This document shows positions 26,601-35,800 of a stretch of 64,000 nucleotides of DNA, one piece after another. The first letter of the stretch is position 1, and the number at the start of each line of letters is the position of its first letter. The position numbers and the translations under genes were made by a program. The stretch is from Hassallia byssoidea VB512170 (GTDB lineage: Bacteria > Cyanobacteriota > Cyanobacteriia > Cyanobacteriales > Nostocaceae). The notes under the pieces were generated by a model, which searched no databases, was not told the origin of the DNA, and worked only from the letters and a program-made list of their open reading frames with translations. The stretch lies in assembly GCF_000817785.2 (NCBI RefSeq), contig NZ_JTCM02000019.1:1-64000 (forward strand), in the 5' to 3' direction.

Positions 26601-27124
26601 AATATCGCGAAAATCCAGCGGTAATTCCTGACACTATCCTTTTGGGTAGTGGTACGGGTTCTCAAGACCATACCTTTGCTTTGGAAGGTATCTACGCACC
26701 GAATTGGCAATGGGAATTTTATGGGAAGTATGCTTTGCGTAATAGTACTTCTTATTTAGCTAACGATTTGGTGGGAACTAGCACAGTAAATCTAGCACAA
26801 TTCCGGGCTACCTATCGCTTGGGATACAGCATGGATTTAGTGGGTGAAGCTCGCTGGATAGGTCAATCTAACTACACAGAAACAGGTTTTCTTTTAGAGA
26901 CAGGTTATTATCTCACACCTAATTTGCGGCTTTCTGCTGGATACGTTTTTGGTAATATCGATGACCGAGATTTTTCCGGGACGCGTTCTGCCGGGGGACC
27001 TTATTTAGGTTTGACGCTGAAACTGAACGAATTATTTGACGGTTTTGGGTTGCAAAAAGTGGTGCCACCTCAGCAACAGGAATCTGTGGTGAAACAACTG
27101 CGTAATTCAAAGCTAAAGAATTAG
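23603..27124 (+). CDS. Large outer-membrane beta-barrel with Ig-like N-terminus
   Basis: 1173 residues. After the start the codons run through an ATTCAAA-type heptamer repeat (KIQNSKFKIQN) before the real signal sequence (FHFLIGATVAVVSTILHPTIATAQ). A Pro-rich linker precedes Ig-like or invasin-like modules (about 75-280), then a conserved SRRILIPGSENVFIELEE...GPDYEIDYDRGTLLF region known from DUF11-associated outer-membrane proteins. The last ~650 residues alternate like beta-strands and end in YLGLTLKLNELF. It probably anchors or exports the DUF11 proteins (inference). A perfect 28-bp palindrome lies inside the coding strand at 26486. It is coupled to the 506-residue gene by ATGA. Confidence 0.8.
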   Translation: MKRRLQYKIQNSKFKIQNLQCDYFHFLIGATVAVVSTILHPTIATAQTETPPINKEQLTPPTPPTPPISPSPTPPSAVQILSPTPDTIADDPATTVILQFPALSQVELQVNGQLVDKSLIGRTETDSKTNLTTQIWYGVSLKEGENIISVQVAGSTPVITRVVVRGAPKRLTVETVEARIPADARSIAKVKGQLVDENGNRSNRDAVITLIPSAGEFVGADLKPDQPGFQVQAKKGEFTANLRSDLKAQTVRIRATANDLEAFTQVQFATALRPSLVSGVVDVRLGARGTDYYGKLRDFLPPDNDKRTQLDFHSAVFATGAVGDWLFTGAYNSDRPLNEDCNCDNRLFKTYQFSEQNYPVYGDSSTVDAIAPSIDSVYLRFERSTGKASPDYAMWGDYNTEEFAQRSQQFTAITRQLHGFKANYNLGNLQFTGFYGNNLEGFQRDTVAPDGTSGYYFLSRRILIPGSENVFIELEELNRPGTVLQRKQLNRGPDYEIDYDRGTLLFRQPVLRTDVDDQGQVLVRRIVATYQYDSKDSNSNIYAGRLQYNFSRTLNSQSWLAATYLQENHGLRDFQLYGADAMISLGSQAKFIAEYAHSQNESDVMGMVSGDAYRLEAEANITNALQGRAYYRFADAGFANNATISFVPGQTRYGAQLTGKLTSTTNLRVQYDHEDNFGIAPQPLNTFEELFTPRSQAIPGSKVDNSLSTISAGIQQRLGKATLGVDWIHRDRQDRISGSGLDSNSDQLRSRLSYPLAKNLTFQAQNELTLSSDTDSVYPDRTILGLNWAAIPGINVSLAQQFYTRGQFDGNSITSLSINGEHKLGRDTTITGRYSILGGANELTTQGAIGLNNRWTVASGLHLNLAYEHVFGGFFGRTAAGSQFAQPFTAGQSASSIGFNGGDSYSVGLEYTDNPQFQASARYEHRTSSSGSNTVISAGAAGKISPALTALLRYQQANSSNVQTRNFASVRGLGDTVNLRMGLAYRDPNNDKFNALLRYEYRENPAVIPDTILLGSGTGSQDHTFALEGIYAPNWQWEFYGKYALRNSTSYLANDLVGTSTVNLAQFRATYRLGYSMDLVGEARWIGQSNYTETGFLLETGYYLTPNLRLSAGYVFGNIDDRDFSGTRSAGGPYLGLTLKLNELFDGFGLQKVVPPQQQESVVKQLRNSKLKN
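26486..26513. repeat. Perfect 28-bp palindrome inside the barrel gene
   Basis: GTACAGACGCGAAA followed by its exact reverse complement. It belongs to the dispersed GTAGAGACG family otherwise found between genes here. In frame it encodes VQTRNFASVR, probably in a surface loop between strands. Confidence 0.85.
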
Positions 27125-27262
27125 GACTTACGCTGTTAGACCTCTCGCTCCTCTTATTCCTCTGTGTACTCTGCGTCGCGCCAGTCGCTACAAACTCCTC
27201 CACCCCCGCAACGCGCTGGCTTCTCTGCGGTTCGTCCCATGCGTGACTTGTGCGTAAGTCCT
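27123..27262. mobile_element. MITE-like element with 11-bp terminal inverted repeats
   Basis: AGGACTTACGC (27123-27133) and GCGTAAGTCCT (27252-27262) bound a ~140-bp insert holding CTCTGTG/CTCTGCG direct-repeat-like sequence and a GCCAG...CTGGC nested piece. The left end supplies the last two bases of the barrel gene's TAG stop. No transposase; no clear target-site duplication. Confidence 0.45.
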
Positions 27263-27375
27263 GAGAATTAATCGCTTTACAAGAAAGATTTTCTTTGATT
27301 TCGGGAAACCTAAACAAAGTATGGGGAACTTAAAAGCGATCGCCTTTTTATTATGTTGTAACTAATAAAACAAAG

Positions 27376-30300
27376 ATGAATAAACCTGCTAAATTAAATA
27401 TCCGTAAAAGTGTACCCTGGCAACTGATAGCAACATCCGCGATCGCGATGTCTCTATTGCAAGCATTACTGACAACTCCCGCAAAAGCGCAAACCGTTTC
27501 TATTAGTAAAAATGCTAACGTCAACACTGTACCGTCTGGGCAAACTTTCGATTACTCACTTAAATATAGTTGTATCAGCGCTGGTCCTAGTTGCCAAAAC
27601 GCTGTAATTACCGACGTGCTACCATCACAAGTGCAGTATGTCAGTACTATATTAGGTATAAACCCAGCAGACGTTAAATACAATTCAAATAATCGTAGAC
27701 TTACCATCACATTCACACAGCCAATTGCAGCGGGTGATACGAGTGAAATCACTGTGAAAGTCAAATTCCCCGCTGGTACTACTCCTAACAATACCGTTGC
27801 TGAAAATAAAGCCAACATCAATATTAGTAATGGCTCATCAGCAACAAGTAGCACCGTATCTGTGATTGCAACCGCAGAAAACAAGTTTACCGTAGAAAAA
27901 CCCCCACTCAGTACCACACCAACGCTAGATCAAAATGTAACTTACACGGTAAGATTTAAAAATCCTACTGGCAGTGACATTGGCGGACTTAACCTCAACA
28001 ATGCCCAATTGGTAGACAAGCTACCGTCAGGAGCGGTATTCGTTTCTGCTAGCGATAATGGTGTGTACGATGCTGCAAGCAATACTGTTACTTGGGCAAT
28101 GGGCGATTTAAAAGTAGAAAATGGCAACAAAGAATATAATCGCACTGTAACCGTTAAATATCCTTCCTCTAGCTTTACCACTGCTAGCACTATAAAGAAC
28201 ATTGTTGAAGGTTACGGTCAGTCGGTGGGGGAAAACTCATCTAAATTCATAGACACGGCTAATATTAGTCATGGCTTTACAAAACCCTCACCCGATAGCA
28301 ATATAAGTAAGGGTGGTGGTGCAAATTATGCGATCGGACAAACTGTAAATTATACTTTGTCGGCGAAAAACATAGGTAACGTTCCCTTAGATAGCTTCGT
28401 TATTACAGATAACATTCCCTCACAAGTCACAGTATCAAGTATCACCACCGGAATTTATAATAATCCGCCTTCTAATCTAATTATTCGTTATAAAACTAAT
28501 CTCAAGAGTAACTTTACTAATTGGTCTGGAAGTCCCTTTAATCCTGCTATCAACCAAACCTTAAATGTCAGTGATTTGCCACTGGCAGCAAATGAATATA
28601 TCACGGCAATTCAATATGATTACGGTAGCGTTCCTATCGGTTTTAGCCCCTCAACCACGCCCAAAATCACCGCAATTATTAATAGTAACCTCACTGACGG
28701 TCAAACCTTCAAAAACTGTGCAGACCTCAGCCGAACTTATGCTGGTACAACACCCGCACCAAAATCTTCTTGTACAACAGTAACAATTATTGACCCCCGC
28801 GCCATCATTGACCCAGGAAAAAGGATTGATACCAATTCTACAACAGGCACACCTGCACCTTATCTACCTAATGGCAATGTTCGCTTTCGCCTAGAAGTAC
28901 GCAATACTTCTAGCAGCGGTGGTGCATTAACTGACCCAATTATTGCCGATTTGCTACCACCTGAGTTTGATTATGTTCCTGGAAGTTGGTCATTTGATAA
29001 GAAGGAAAATGCTAACGCACCGACACCAGAATTTGAAGAAATCCCCAACTACAAAAATACTGGTCGTACCCTATTGCGTTGGAAATTTACTGGAGCTTCT
29101 TCTTTCAGCTTTCCTGGCGATGGTAATAAATTATCATCATACATCTACTTCAAAGCGAAAGTCAAACCAGGCACAGCGCCTACGAATTACACCAACACGG
29201 TAGCGATAACATCCAACAGTTCACCGTTTGTGTGTTCTGATAACAAAAGTCCTGGTACAAGCTTAGATACACTGGATTTAGATAACGATGGTAGCACCAA
29301 CGATACTTTGTGTACAGCTAATACTTCGGTAACTGTCAGTTCCCAAGCGGCTTTGACTTCACAAAAATTAGTCAGGGGTGAGTTAGATAATGATTATGTG
29401 GGGTATCCAACTAGAGGAAACTCTGTAGTAGGGGGACGAACTGATTACAAACTGACCATTACCAATCCTGGAAACGTGCCAATCAAAAATATCACCGTCG
29501 TGGATATTTTACCTTTCATCGGTGATACTCAAGTCGCTAATCCCTCAATTTCTCGTAATTCCCAGTGGCGTCCGAATCTCGTCAATGCACTTACAGTCAG
29601 CGATTCTCGCATTAAAGTATATTATAGCACTGCAACTAATCCCTGCCGTCCGGAGGTGGTGTCTTCGGGTCCTGTGGGTTGTGTTAATGACTGGTCACTG
29701 ACTCCCCCGACTGACATCACAAAAGTGCAAGCGCTGAAGTTTGATTTGGGTACCATCATCCTCAAACCACAGGAAAGTTTATCCCTCACCTGGCTGATGC
29801 GAGTTCCAATTGATGCCACAATAAATACGGACGCTTGGAACTCTTTCGCTTATGTGGGAACCCGTACCGATAACGATCAACCCCTCGTACCTGCGGAACC
29901 GGGTGCAGTGGGTGTTGACCTAAAACCAGCAAAAGCAAAGTTATTACTGGTGAAACGCATTACCCGCATCAACAACCAAGACGTAACTGATATTGTGGAT
30001 GGTCGTAGTGATGTTCCTACTAATGCTTCTAACTATGTACCAGAACCTTATGCAACTGATGATAGCGATCCAAAATGGACTGCTGGCTACTTGCGCGGAT
30101 TGATTAATGCCAGCACTGTCAAACCAGGAGATGAGTTAGAATATACGATTTATTTTCTCTCTAGTGGCAATGTTCCCATCAAAAACGTTAGTATTTGTGA
30201 CTTGATACCAGCTAATAGCAGCTTTGTTGAGAATGCCTTCGCAGCAGGTTCTGGTATTGCTTTGGAGATTAACTCCACATCAACTAATTTAACAAATATC

Positions 30301-30522
30301 AACGATAGCGATCGCGCTGAATACATCCCACCTAATACAATCGCTCCAGGTGCTTGTAACAAAGCTGACATTGCCAACAACGTCACTCCCCCAACACAAC
30401 TTCAACCCGCTGCTAATAAAACAGGAGTAGTACTAGTTAATGTTGTAACTGGTTCAACAACCTTGCCTGAACCGAATAAACCTGCATACGGTTTCATTCG
30501 CTTCCGGGTCAAGGTGAAGTAA
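27376..30522 (+). CDS. Secreted multi-DUF11 protein, last gene of the series
   Basis: 1048 residues with signal peptide (AKAQ|TVS). At least five DUF11-type modules can be seen by their openings: VPSGQTFDYSLKYSC, TPTLDQNVTYTVRFKN, YAIGQTVNYTLSAKNIGN, VRFRLEVRNTSSSGG, GRTDYKLTITNPGNVPIKN and KPGDELEYTIYFLSSGNVPI. Several Cys pairs occur within modules. There is no sortase motif or barrel; the C-terminus ends in a strand (GFIRFRVKVK). Likely a long fibrous surface or adhesive protein. It lies 250 bp after the barrel gene, across a MITE-like element, so it may have its own promoter. Confidence 0.8.
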   Translation: MNKPAKLNIRKSVPWQLIATSAIAMSLLQALLTTPAKAQTVSISKNANVNTVPSGQTFDYSLKYSCISAGPSCQNAVITDVLPSQVQYVSTILGINPADVKYNSNNRRLTITFTQPIAAGDTSEITVKVKFPAGTTPNNTVAENKANINISNGSSATSSTVSVIATAENKFTVEKPPLSTTPTLDQNVTYTVRFKNPTGSDIGGLNLNNAQLVDKLPSGAVFVSASDNGVYDAASNTVTWAMGDLKVENGNKEYNRTVTVKYPSSSFTTASTIKNIVEGYGQSVGENSSKFIDTANISHGFTKPSPDSNISKGGGANYAIGQTVNYTLSAKNIGNVPLDSFVITDNIPSQVTVSSITTGIYNNPPSNLIIRYKTNLKSNFTNWSGSPFNPAINQTLNVSDLPLAANEYITAIQYDYGSVPIGFSPSTTPKITAIINSNLTDGQTFKNCADLSRTYAGTTPAPKSSCTTVTIIDPRAIIDPGKRIDTNSTTGTPAPYLPNGNVRFRLEVRNTSSSGGALTDPIIADLLPPEFDYVPGSWSFDKKENANAPTPEFEEIPNYKNTGRTLLRWKFTGASSFSFPGDGNKLSSYIYFKAKVKPGTAPTNYTNTVAITSNSSPFVCSDNKSPGTSLDTLDLDNDGSTNDTLCTANTSVTVSSQAALTSQKLVRGELDNDYVGYPTRGNSVVGGRTDYKLTITNPGNVPIKNITVVDILPFIGDTQVANPSISRNSQWRPNLVNALTVSDSRIKVYYSTATNPCRPEVVSSGPVGCVNDWSLTPPTDITKVQALKFDLGTIILKPQESLSLTWLMRVPIDATINTDAWNSFAYVGTRTDNDQPLVPAEPGAVGVDLKPAKAKLLLVKRITRINNQDVTDIVDGRSDVPTNASNYVPEPYATDDSDPKWTAGYLRGLINASTVKPGDELEYTIYFLSSGNVPIKNVSICDLIPANSSFVENAFAAGSGIALEINSTSTNLTNINDSDRAEYIPPNTIAPGACNKADIANNVTPPTQLQPAANKTGVVLVNVVTGSTTLPEPNKPAYGFIRFRVKVK

Positions 30523-30524
30523 AG

Positions 30525-30595
30525 TCAATTTTAGATTTTAGATTTTGGATTTTAGATTGAATCCAAAATCCAAAATCCTTGGCTCCAAAATCCTA
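30525..30595. repeat. Heptamer repeat with inverted arms
   Basis: ATTTTAGATTTTGGATTTT units followed by their complement ATCCAAAATCCAAAATCC; on the transcript this forms a hairpin between the convergent DUF11 and MoaD-like genes and may end both transcripts. Confidence 0.6.
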
Positions 30596-30853
30596 TCACC
30601 CTCCGCTAACTGGGGGAATTAAGACGACTTCATCACCATCTTGGAGAATGGTATCTGGTTCGACGAATTGCAGATTCACCCCAAAGCGGGTGATTTCTCT
30701 GAATTGAGCAAGTTCGGGGTGTTCGGCAATTAGGCGATCGCATACTCCTGCTACTGTTGTACCATCAGGTAATTCCAGCATCAGTTCTGGAACTTTATAA
30801 GCTTCTTGATAAACAGCGAATAACTTGACGGTGACGGTGTTTGCATTGGACAT
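30596..30853 (-). CDS. moaD: MoaD/ThiS family sulfur-carrier protein
   Basis: An 85-residue ubiquitin-fold carrier ending VLIPPVSGG. Spacing and the motif DGDEVVLIPPVSGG fit the small subunit of molybdopterin synthase, which as thiocarboxylate supplies sulfur to precursor Z. No moaE or other cofactor gene is adjacent. It lies downstream of two pilin-like genes on the same strand, but a functional link is unlikely. A ThiS-like role cannot be excluded. Confidence 0.8.
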   Translation of the reverse strand: MSNANTVTVKLFAVYQEAYKVPELMLELPDGTTVAGVCDRLIAEHPELAQFREITRFGVNLQFVEPDTILQDGDEVVLIPPVSGG

Positions 30854-31009
30854 AGAATAATAGGAAAAAAATTAACGCTGCTGTTGTGACTTGCAGCACT
30901 GATAGCCCATTTTAATTTTAATACTAATCGAGTGACAGGGATTGGTTAAGGCGATCGCCTTGCTCCCAATTCTCCATATCGATTTTTGCAACAAATCTAT
31001 ACTACCAAA

Positions 31010-31456
31010 TTACGGCACAACCGTAAATTTCACAGTATAGCTATAGTTACCGGCTCGCAGAGAACGACCTCTATCTATAGCAAAATCAATCGTTAAAGGA
31101 GTGGTTCCCGCAGGTAAAGCTAAGGGAGCATCACCATTTTTAGTCGAGCTTCCAGAAGGAATTGTCACAGTAGCAACAGCAGATACCGGGGTGAATTCGG
31201 GTCCTGCAACTTGAATTGGTGCAGATACACTTATATTTGCCGATTGGCTACAAGTAGCATCAATTTTAGTCGGAGAACCACCAGCAGATGCGAAAGTAAC
31301 TAATTTCTTTGGCGGAGTACTACCTTCAGTAACTAACTGACCGGGAGTAGCTTGAGAGAAAGTACATATATTTGATGGTTCGGAAGCTGCGTTTTTTATG
31401 AGAGTTAAATTAGCAGTTAGAATTATAAGTGAAAATAATAAGATTTTTTTAATCAT
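31010..31456 (-). CDS. Two-cysteine pilin-like secreted protein
   Basis: 148 residues with signal peptide (about 1-25, NAASEPS). The mature form has exactly two Cys (NICTFSQ near the N-terminus and DATCSQSANI about 50 residues later) and ends in AGNYSYTVKFTVVP. The layout (Cys in the first strand, Cys in the second, Gly-rich turn, final G-x-Y-x-x-V strand) matches the two neighbours at 31589 and 42204 and fits a chaperone-usher type subunit. The most divergent of the three, perhaps a tip or minor subunit (inference). Confidence 0.6.
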   Translation of the reverse strand: MIKKILLFSLIILTANLTLIKNAASEPSNICTFSQATPGQLVTEGSTPPKKLVTFASAGGSPTKIDATCSQSANISVSAPIQVAGPEFTPVSAVATVTIPSGSSTKNGDAPLALPAGTTPLTIDFAIDRGRSLRAGNYSYTVKFTVVP

Positions 31457-31588
31457 TTGGTGTTAAGTAACAACTCTGTTTATCTTTTAAATATTTAAAT
31501 TATTTCCGATAATTTGCACCATACATAAAGCTTACTAAATATGTTGATGATGCACTAATATATTTAAACTCAATTTAGTTATCCCTTA

Positions 31589-32095
31589 TTAAGGAGTAGA
31601 AGTGAGGATGACTGTAAATTCGTACTCTCCAGGTAAAATATTTTGAGTGCCATTTTTTGCTTCCATGTTTACTTCAATTGTACCTATTGCCTCTCCATCT
31701 GCATTCGCAAAGATATCGCCAGTTGGCTTAGATTTGGAATTAACACTTAAACCTAAAGCGGTATTGCTGGCTGTTGCAGTTAAATTTTCAGGTAAAAATT
31801 CGGTTGTTCCACTAAGAAATTTTGTTTGTTTAGGCTCAGAAATAGTAAGTTTGGCATCACCATCACAGTCTATTTTAACTTTGGCGGGTGTTCCACCACT
31901 TACACTACTGCTAAGGACAGTAGGATTTGAAGTAGAATTAACACCTAACCATCCATCATTAAGCTTACTCAAATAACAGCTAGTTGCTACTGTACCGCTA
32001 GCCATAACAGCAGGTTCCTCAGCACTGGCGCTAGCGGCGAAGGTAACAGTACTTGCGAGTATGAAAGCTGAACTAATTAGCAAGTGACGAATCAT
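31589..32095 (-). CDS. Two-cysteine pilin-like secreted protein
   Basis: 168 residues with signal peptide (AASASA|EEP). Two mature Cys in TSCYLSKLNDGWLGVNSTSN and KIDCDGDAKLTI; the C-terminus is PGEYEFTVILTSTP. It shares with the 42204 protein the pattern C-x-L-x(6-7)-G-x-LGVN, K-I-x-C-x-x-DAKL and the STP end. It is predicted all-beta, with no anchor, so probably exported as a fibre subunit. It lies 130 bp upstream of the 31010 gene on the same strand, so the two likely share a transcript. Confidence 0.65.
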   Translation of the reverse strand: MIRHLLISSAFILASTVTFAASASAEEPAVMASGTVATSCYLSKLNDGWLGVNSTSNPTVLSSSVSGGTPAKVKIDCDGDAKLTISEPKQTKFLSGTTEFLPENLTATASNTALGLSVNSKSKPTGDIFANADGEAIGTIEVNMEAKNGTQNILPGEYEFTVILTSTP

Positions 32096-32242
32096 GCTTG
32101 ACTATCCATGTATACGCGGACAACATATCAACCGTTATAGGTTAACTTCAATTTACAAGCTTTGTGTTGAGTAAATTGACGGATTTTTATTCACAGGCTA
32201 TCTACGTCAATCATCTATAATTTGTAAAAATTCACGATGCCC

Positions 32243-32275
32243 AGAAACCCGATTTATTAAAGAAGTCGGGTTTCT
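32243..32275. repeat. AGAAACCCGA hairpin repeat
   Basis: AGAAACCCGA (32243-32252) pairs with TCGGGTTTCT (32266-32275). It is related to the AGAACCCCGACTT hairpin at 41448-41480. Each lies in the upstream region of pilin/chaperone genes rather than at transcript ends. Confidence 0.6.
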
Positions 32276-32327
32276 AAATTTTATGCTCTTGTTTATAACT
32301 TATGCAACTAGCACATCCTAAACGTTC

Positions 32328-32374
32328 GTAGTAAGCGTTTTAACGCTTTTTTTGGGCACTAAAGTGCCCACTAC
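32328..32374. repeat. Double-hairpin repeat, copy B
   Basis: GTAGTAAGCGTTTTAACGCTT, a T-run, then GGGCACTAAAGTGCCC and ACTAC. Same two-stem plan as 11847-11892 and 55726-55782, with compensating base differences in the stems. Confidence 0.7.
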
Positions 32375-32695
32375 AAATCTCAAATTTTTATTTAAACCTT
32401 GTTTTCTCAGTATAAATACGTAAAAAATATTATATTTTTTAATTTTGCAATTCACAATAAAGGTTAAATTATTTTTACGTTATTAAATAAAAAGCTGCTG
32501 AAATTCATCAAATAATTCAAAATCGCTCCACAAACTCTTTAGAACAAACATAGTGTAACTACTGAGGCAGTGATTTATCTCTGAGGTTGATAATTATTAG
32601 CTAATGGCTATTAATTATATTTTGATTCTTATTAAAAAATCACTTTTATATATTTCAATATTTGATTATAGCCATTATTTGTAGACATCAACAAA

Positions 32696-32796
32696 AGACC
32701 TCTTGCAAAAATCGGTAAACGCCCTCAGCCTATAAGCCGCCGGCTCTACAAACAAAGCCCGCGCAGGCGGGCTTAAAATTAAAAAAAATACTTTTG
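32696..32796. mobile_element. MITE-like element with 15-bp terminal inverted repeats
   Basis: AGACCTCTTGCAAAA (32696-32710) and TTTTGCAAGAAGTCT (32782-32796) match as inverted repeats with one mismatch. Inside is a perfect AAGCCCGC-GCAG-GCGGGCTT hairpin (32755-32774). About 100 bp, no coding capacity. It ends 54 bp before the RTX gene start, so it may influence that gene's transcription. Confidence 0.55.
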
Positions 32797-32850
32797 CAAG
32801 AAGTCTAATGTTAGATAGAAAATTTCTTAACTAAATCGATTTAAACAATT

Positions 32851-35800
32851 ATGACACTGCAATCAAACAACTCTTTAGTAAAATCTGTTTTGCAAAAAGA
32901 AAGAGAAATTATCTTTATTGATCCCACTGTAGAAGATTACGAGAGTCTAATAGCTGGTATCAATCCAGATACAAAAGTCGTGATACTAGACCGGATGAAA
33001 GACGGGGTATCACAAATTACTGAGAATTTGCAAGGTGGTAAATACAAGGCTGTTCATATAGTTTCCCACGGCAGCGAGGGAAGTTTGCAGTTGGGGTCAA
33101 AACAACTGAATTCGGGTAATTTGGATATTTATAAAAGTCAGTTGCAACAGTGGGCAAATTTCCTGACAGATGACGCTGACATATTGCTTTATGGTTGCGA
33201 TGTGGCTGCGGGAAAGACGGGTTTAGGCTTTGTGCAGCAGTTGAGTCAGCTAACGGGTGCAGATGTAGCGGCGTCGGATGACTTGACGGGGAGTGCTGCG
33301 CTTGGTGGTGATTGGGATTTGGAAGTGAAGACGGGGAAGATTGAGTCACCCTTGGCGTTTCAAGCATCGGTCTTAGAAAGTTACAACGGTATCCTCCCTA
33401 GTAGCAACATTGTAATTAGCCAAGTTTACGGTGGCGGTGGCAACTCTGGAGCAACTTACAAAAATGATTTTATTGAACTGTTTAATCGTGGGACGACTGC
33501 TGTAGATGTATCAACGTGGTCAGTGCAATACGCCTCCGATACTGGTACAAGCTGGACACGAACGAATCTTTTTGGCACTATTGCTCCGGGAAGTTACTAT
33601 CTCATTCAACTAGCAGGTGGGGCAAATGGAGCCATTTTGCCCACAGCAGATAAAGTAGGCACGACTGACATAAATACCACAAAAGGTAAGATTGCGCTCG
33701 TTAAAAGCACCACTGCTCTTACAACTTCTAGTTTCACAGATGCGAATCCGACCGATCCTAACATTGTTGATTTTGTTGGTTACGGTACTACTGCGAATGC
33801 TTATGAAAACGTTGCAGCACCTGCTCCTAGTAACATTACCTCCATAGTAAGAACAGGAGGAAACTCAGACACAGATAAAAACTCAACTGATTTTATTGTG
33901 GGAGTGCCTAACCCACGGAATAAGACAGCACAGCCTACACCTACACTCAGTTCATCAACGTCAGCTTTGTCCTACAACGAAAACGCTGGTTTTGTTGGGA
34001 TTGATAATGCAATCACTGTTACTGATTCTGACTCAGCTAACTTTAATGGCGGTAAGCTTGTTGTCGATTTCACTAGTGGTGCTAATACAAATGACATCCT
34101 GTTAATTGTCAATAATTATCCAACTTTTATTGCTGGTGTCGATATTCCTGGTCTTAACCAGATTATCATAGCGGGTACACAAATAGGCACTTTCACAGGA
34201 GGAATGAATGGTAGACCGTTAGAAGTTACCTTCAATGCCAATGCAACTCCTGCGAGAGTGCAGACTTTGATAAGTAACATCTTCTATAACAATATCTCAG
34301 ATAATCCACTGGCAGGCGATCGCACGGTACGTTTCCGACTGACTGACGATACAGGTTTAACTAGCACTCCAGTAACTAAAACGATTAGTCTGACAGCAGT
34401 TAATGATGCTCCTATTATTGGTGTTTTTGGTGCATCATTCCAACTTTACAATGGTATTAGCACAACTACACCTGACACCCAAGGATTTATATATCAAGCT
34501 CTTCCCTATTTACCGACAGGTTCAACTCCAACCGGGAATCAATTAACTACTTCTATCAGCGATTATGTAGGTTATGCGGCAAAAGCCGAATTAATGCCTA
34601 TCCTTGACCGAAACGTGGGATATAGCATTAAATTCGGTACTGAAATTGTTTCTGAAGACCATTCTGGTACTGGTGCTGATAAAAATGGCGATGGAAAAGC
34701 AGATAGAGCAGGTTTCAGCGTTACTGTTATCGGAAACGACAAAAAAGGCATTGAACTAGGTTTCTGGACTAATGAAATCTGGGCGCAAAATGATGGTGCT
34801 GCTGAACCTACATCTACAGATTTAACTCAAACCCTCTTCACTCACGGTGAGGGGACAACAATATCGGGTTTTACTACTAAAACTTTTAAGAACTATGAAC
34901 TGAAAATATTTGGTAATACCTACAGCCTTTTTCGGGATGATTATCAAACAGCAATTTTGTCTGGCAATTTGCGGGACTATACGAGCTTTGCAACACCAGC
35001 TTACCTTCCCTCAAATCCTTATCAAACATCTAATTTCTTATTCTTTGGCGATGGAACCCCAACCTCTAGCGCTAATTTTAAATTAGGTGTGATATCAGTT
35101 AATACAGGTTCGAGTTCTAATTTATCAGTAAATGAAGACACGGATTTAGTCGTTCAAGGTGTCAGCATTAATGATGTTGACTCTGGAAGTGTCACCGCTA
35201 CCCTGAAAGTTAACAGTGGAAAATTAACGGTAAGTACTGGTATTTCCGGCGGTGTTACCTCTGTAAATAACAATGGTACTGGAGAAGTAATTCTTAGTGG
35301 TACTCTCAGCCAAATTAATAATACCTTGGCTGCTAGTAACGGACTAACCTATAAAGGTAATCAAGACTTCTTCGGTAACGATACTCTCTCGGTTAGTGCT
35401 ACCGATGGCATAACTCCAGGCAGCCCAAAAACAGTTTCAATCATCGTTAACCCTGTAAACGACGCCCCCGTAGTGCAAGCAAGCAAAAGCATTACCCTGA
35501 ATGAGGATGCCAGCAATACACCACTAAACATTACCGCACCCACGGATGTTGATGGCGACACTCTTACCATTACTATTACTGGACTGCCTGATGCTATCAA
35601 GGGTAAGGTTTACCTAGCAGATGGCGTAACACAAGTTAACAATAATCAGTCACTCAACGCTGCTCAACTACCAGGATTGGTATTCCGTCCCGTTGCCGAT
35701 GCTAACGGCAGTGCAGGTACTTTTAGCTATAGCGTAAGTGATGGTAAAGTTAATAGCAGCCAAACCATCACGTTAAACATCAATTCTGTTAACGATCGCC

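Larger units (their letters stand above)
32096..32850. other. 755-bp divergent spacer with repeats
   Basis: No gene seen. It holds an AGAAACCCGA hairpin (32243-32275), a double-hairpin repeat (32328-32374), an AT-rich stretch with likely promoters for both directions (32400-32690), and a MITE-like element (32696-32796) directly upstream of the RTX gene. Confidence 0.6.

Noticed and set aside
18769-30522. Interpretation of the DUF11 series as S-layer genes
   Set aside because: No SLH domain, sortase motif or S-layer anchor is seen; a surface role is kept but the S-layer label is not supported.
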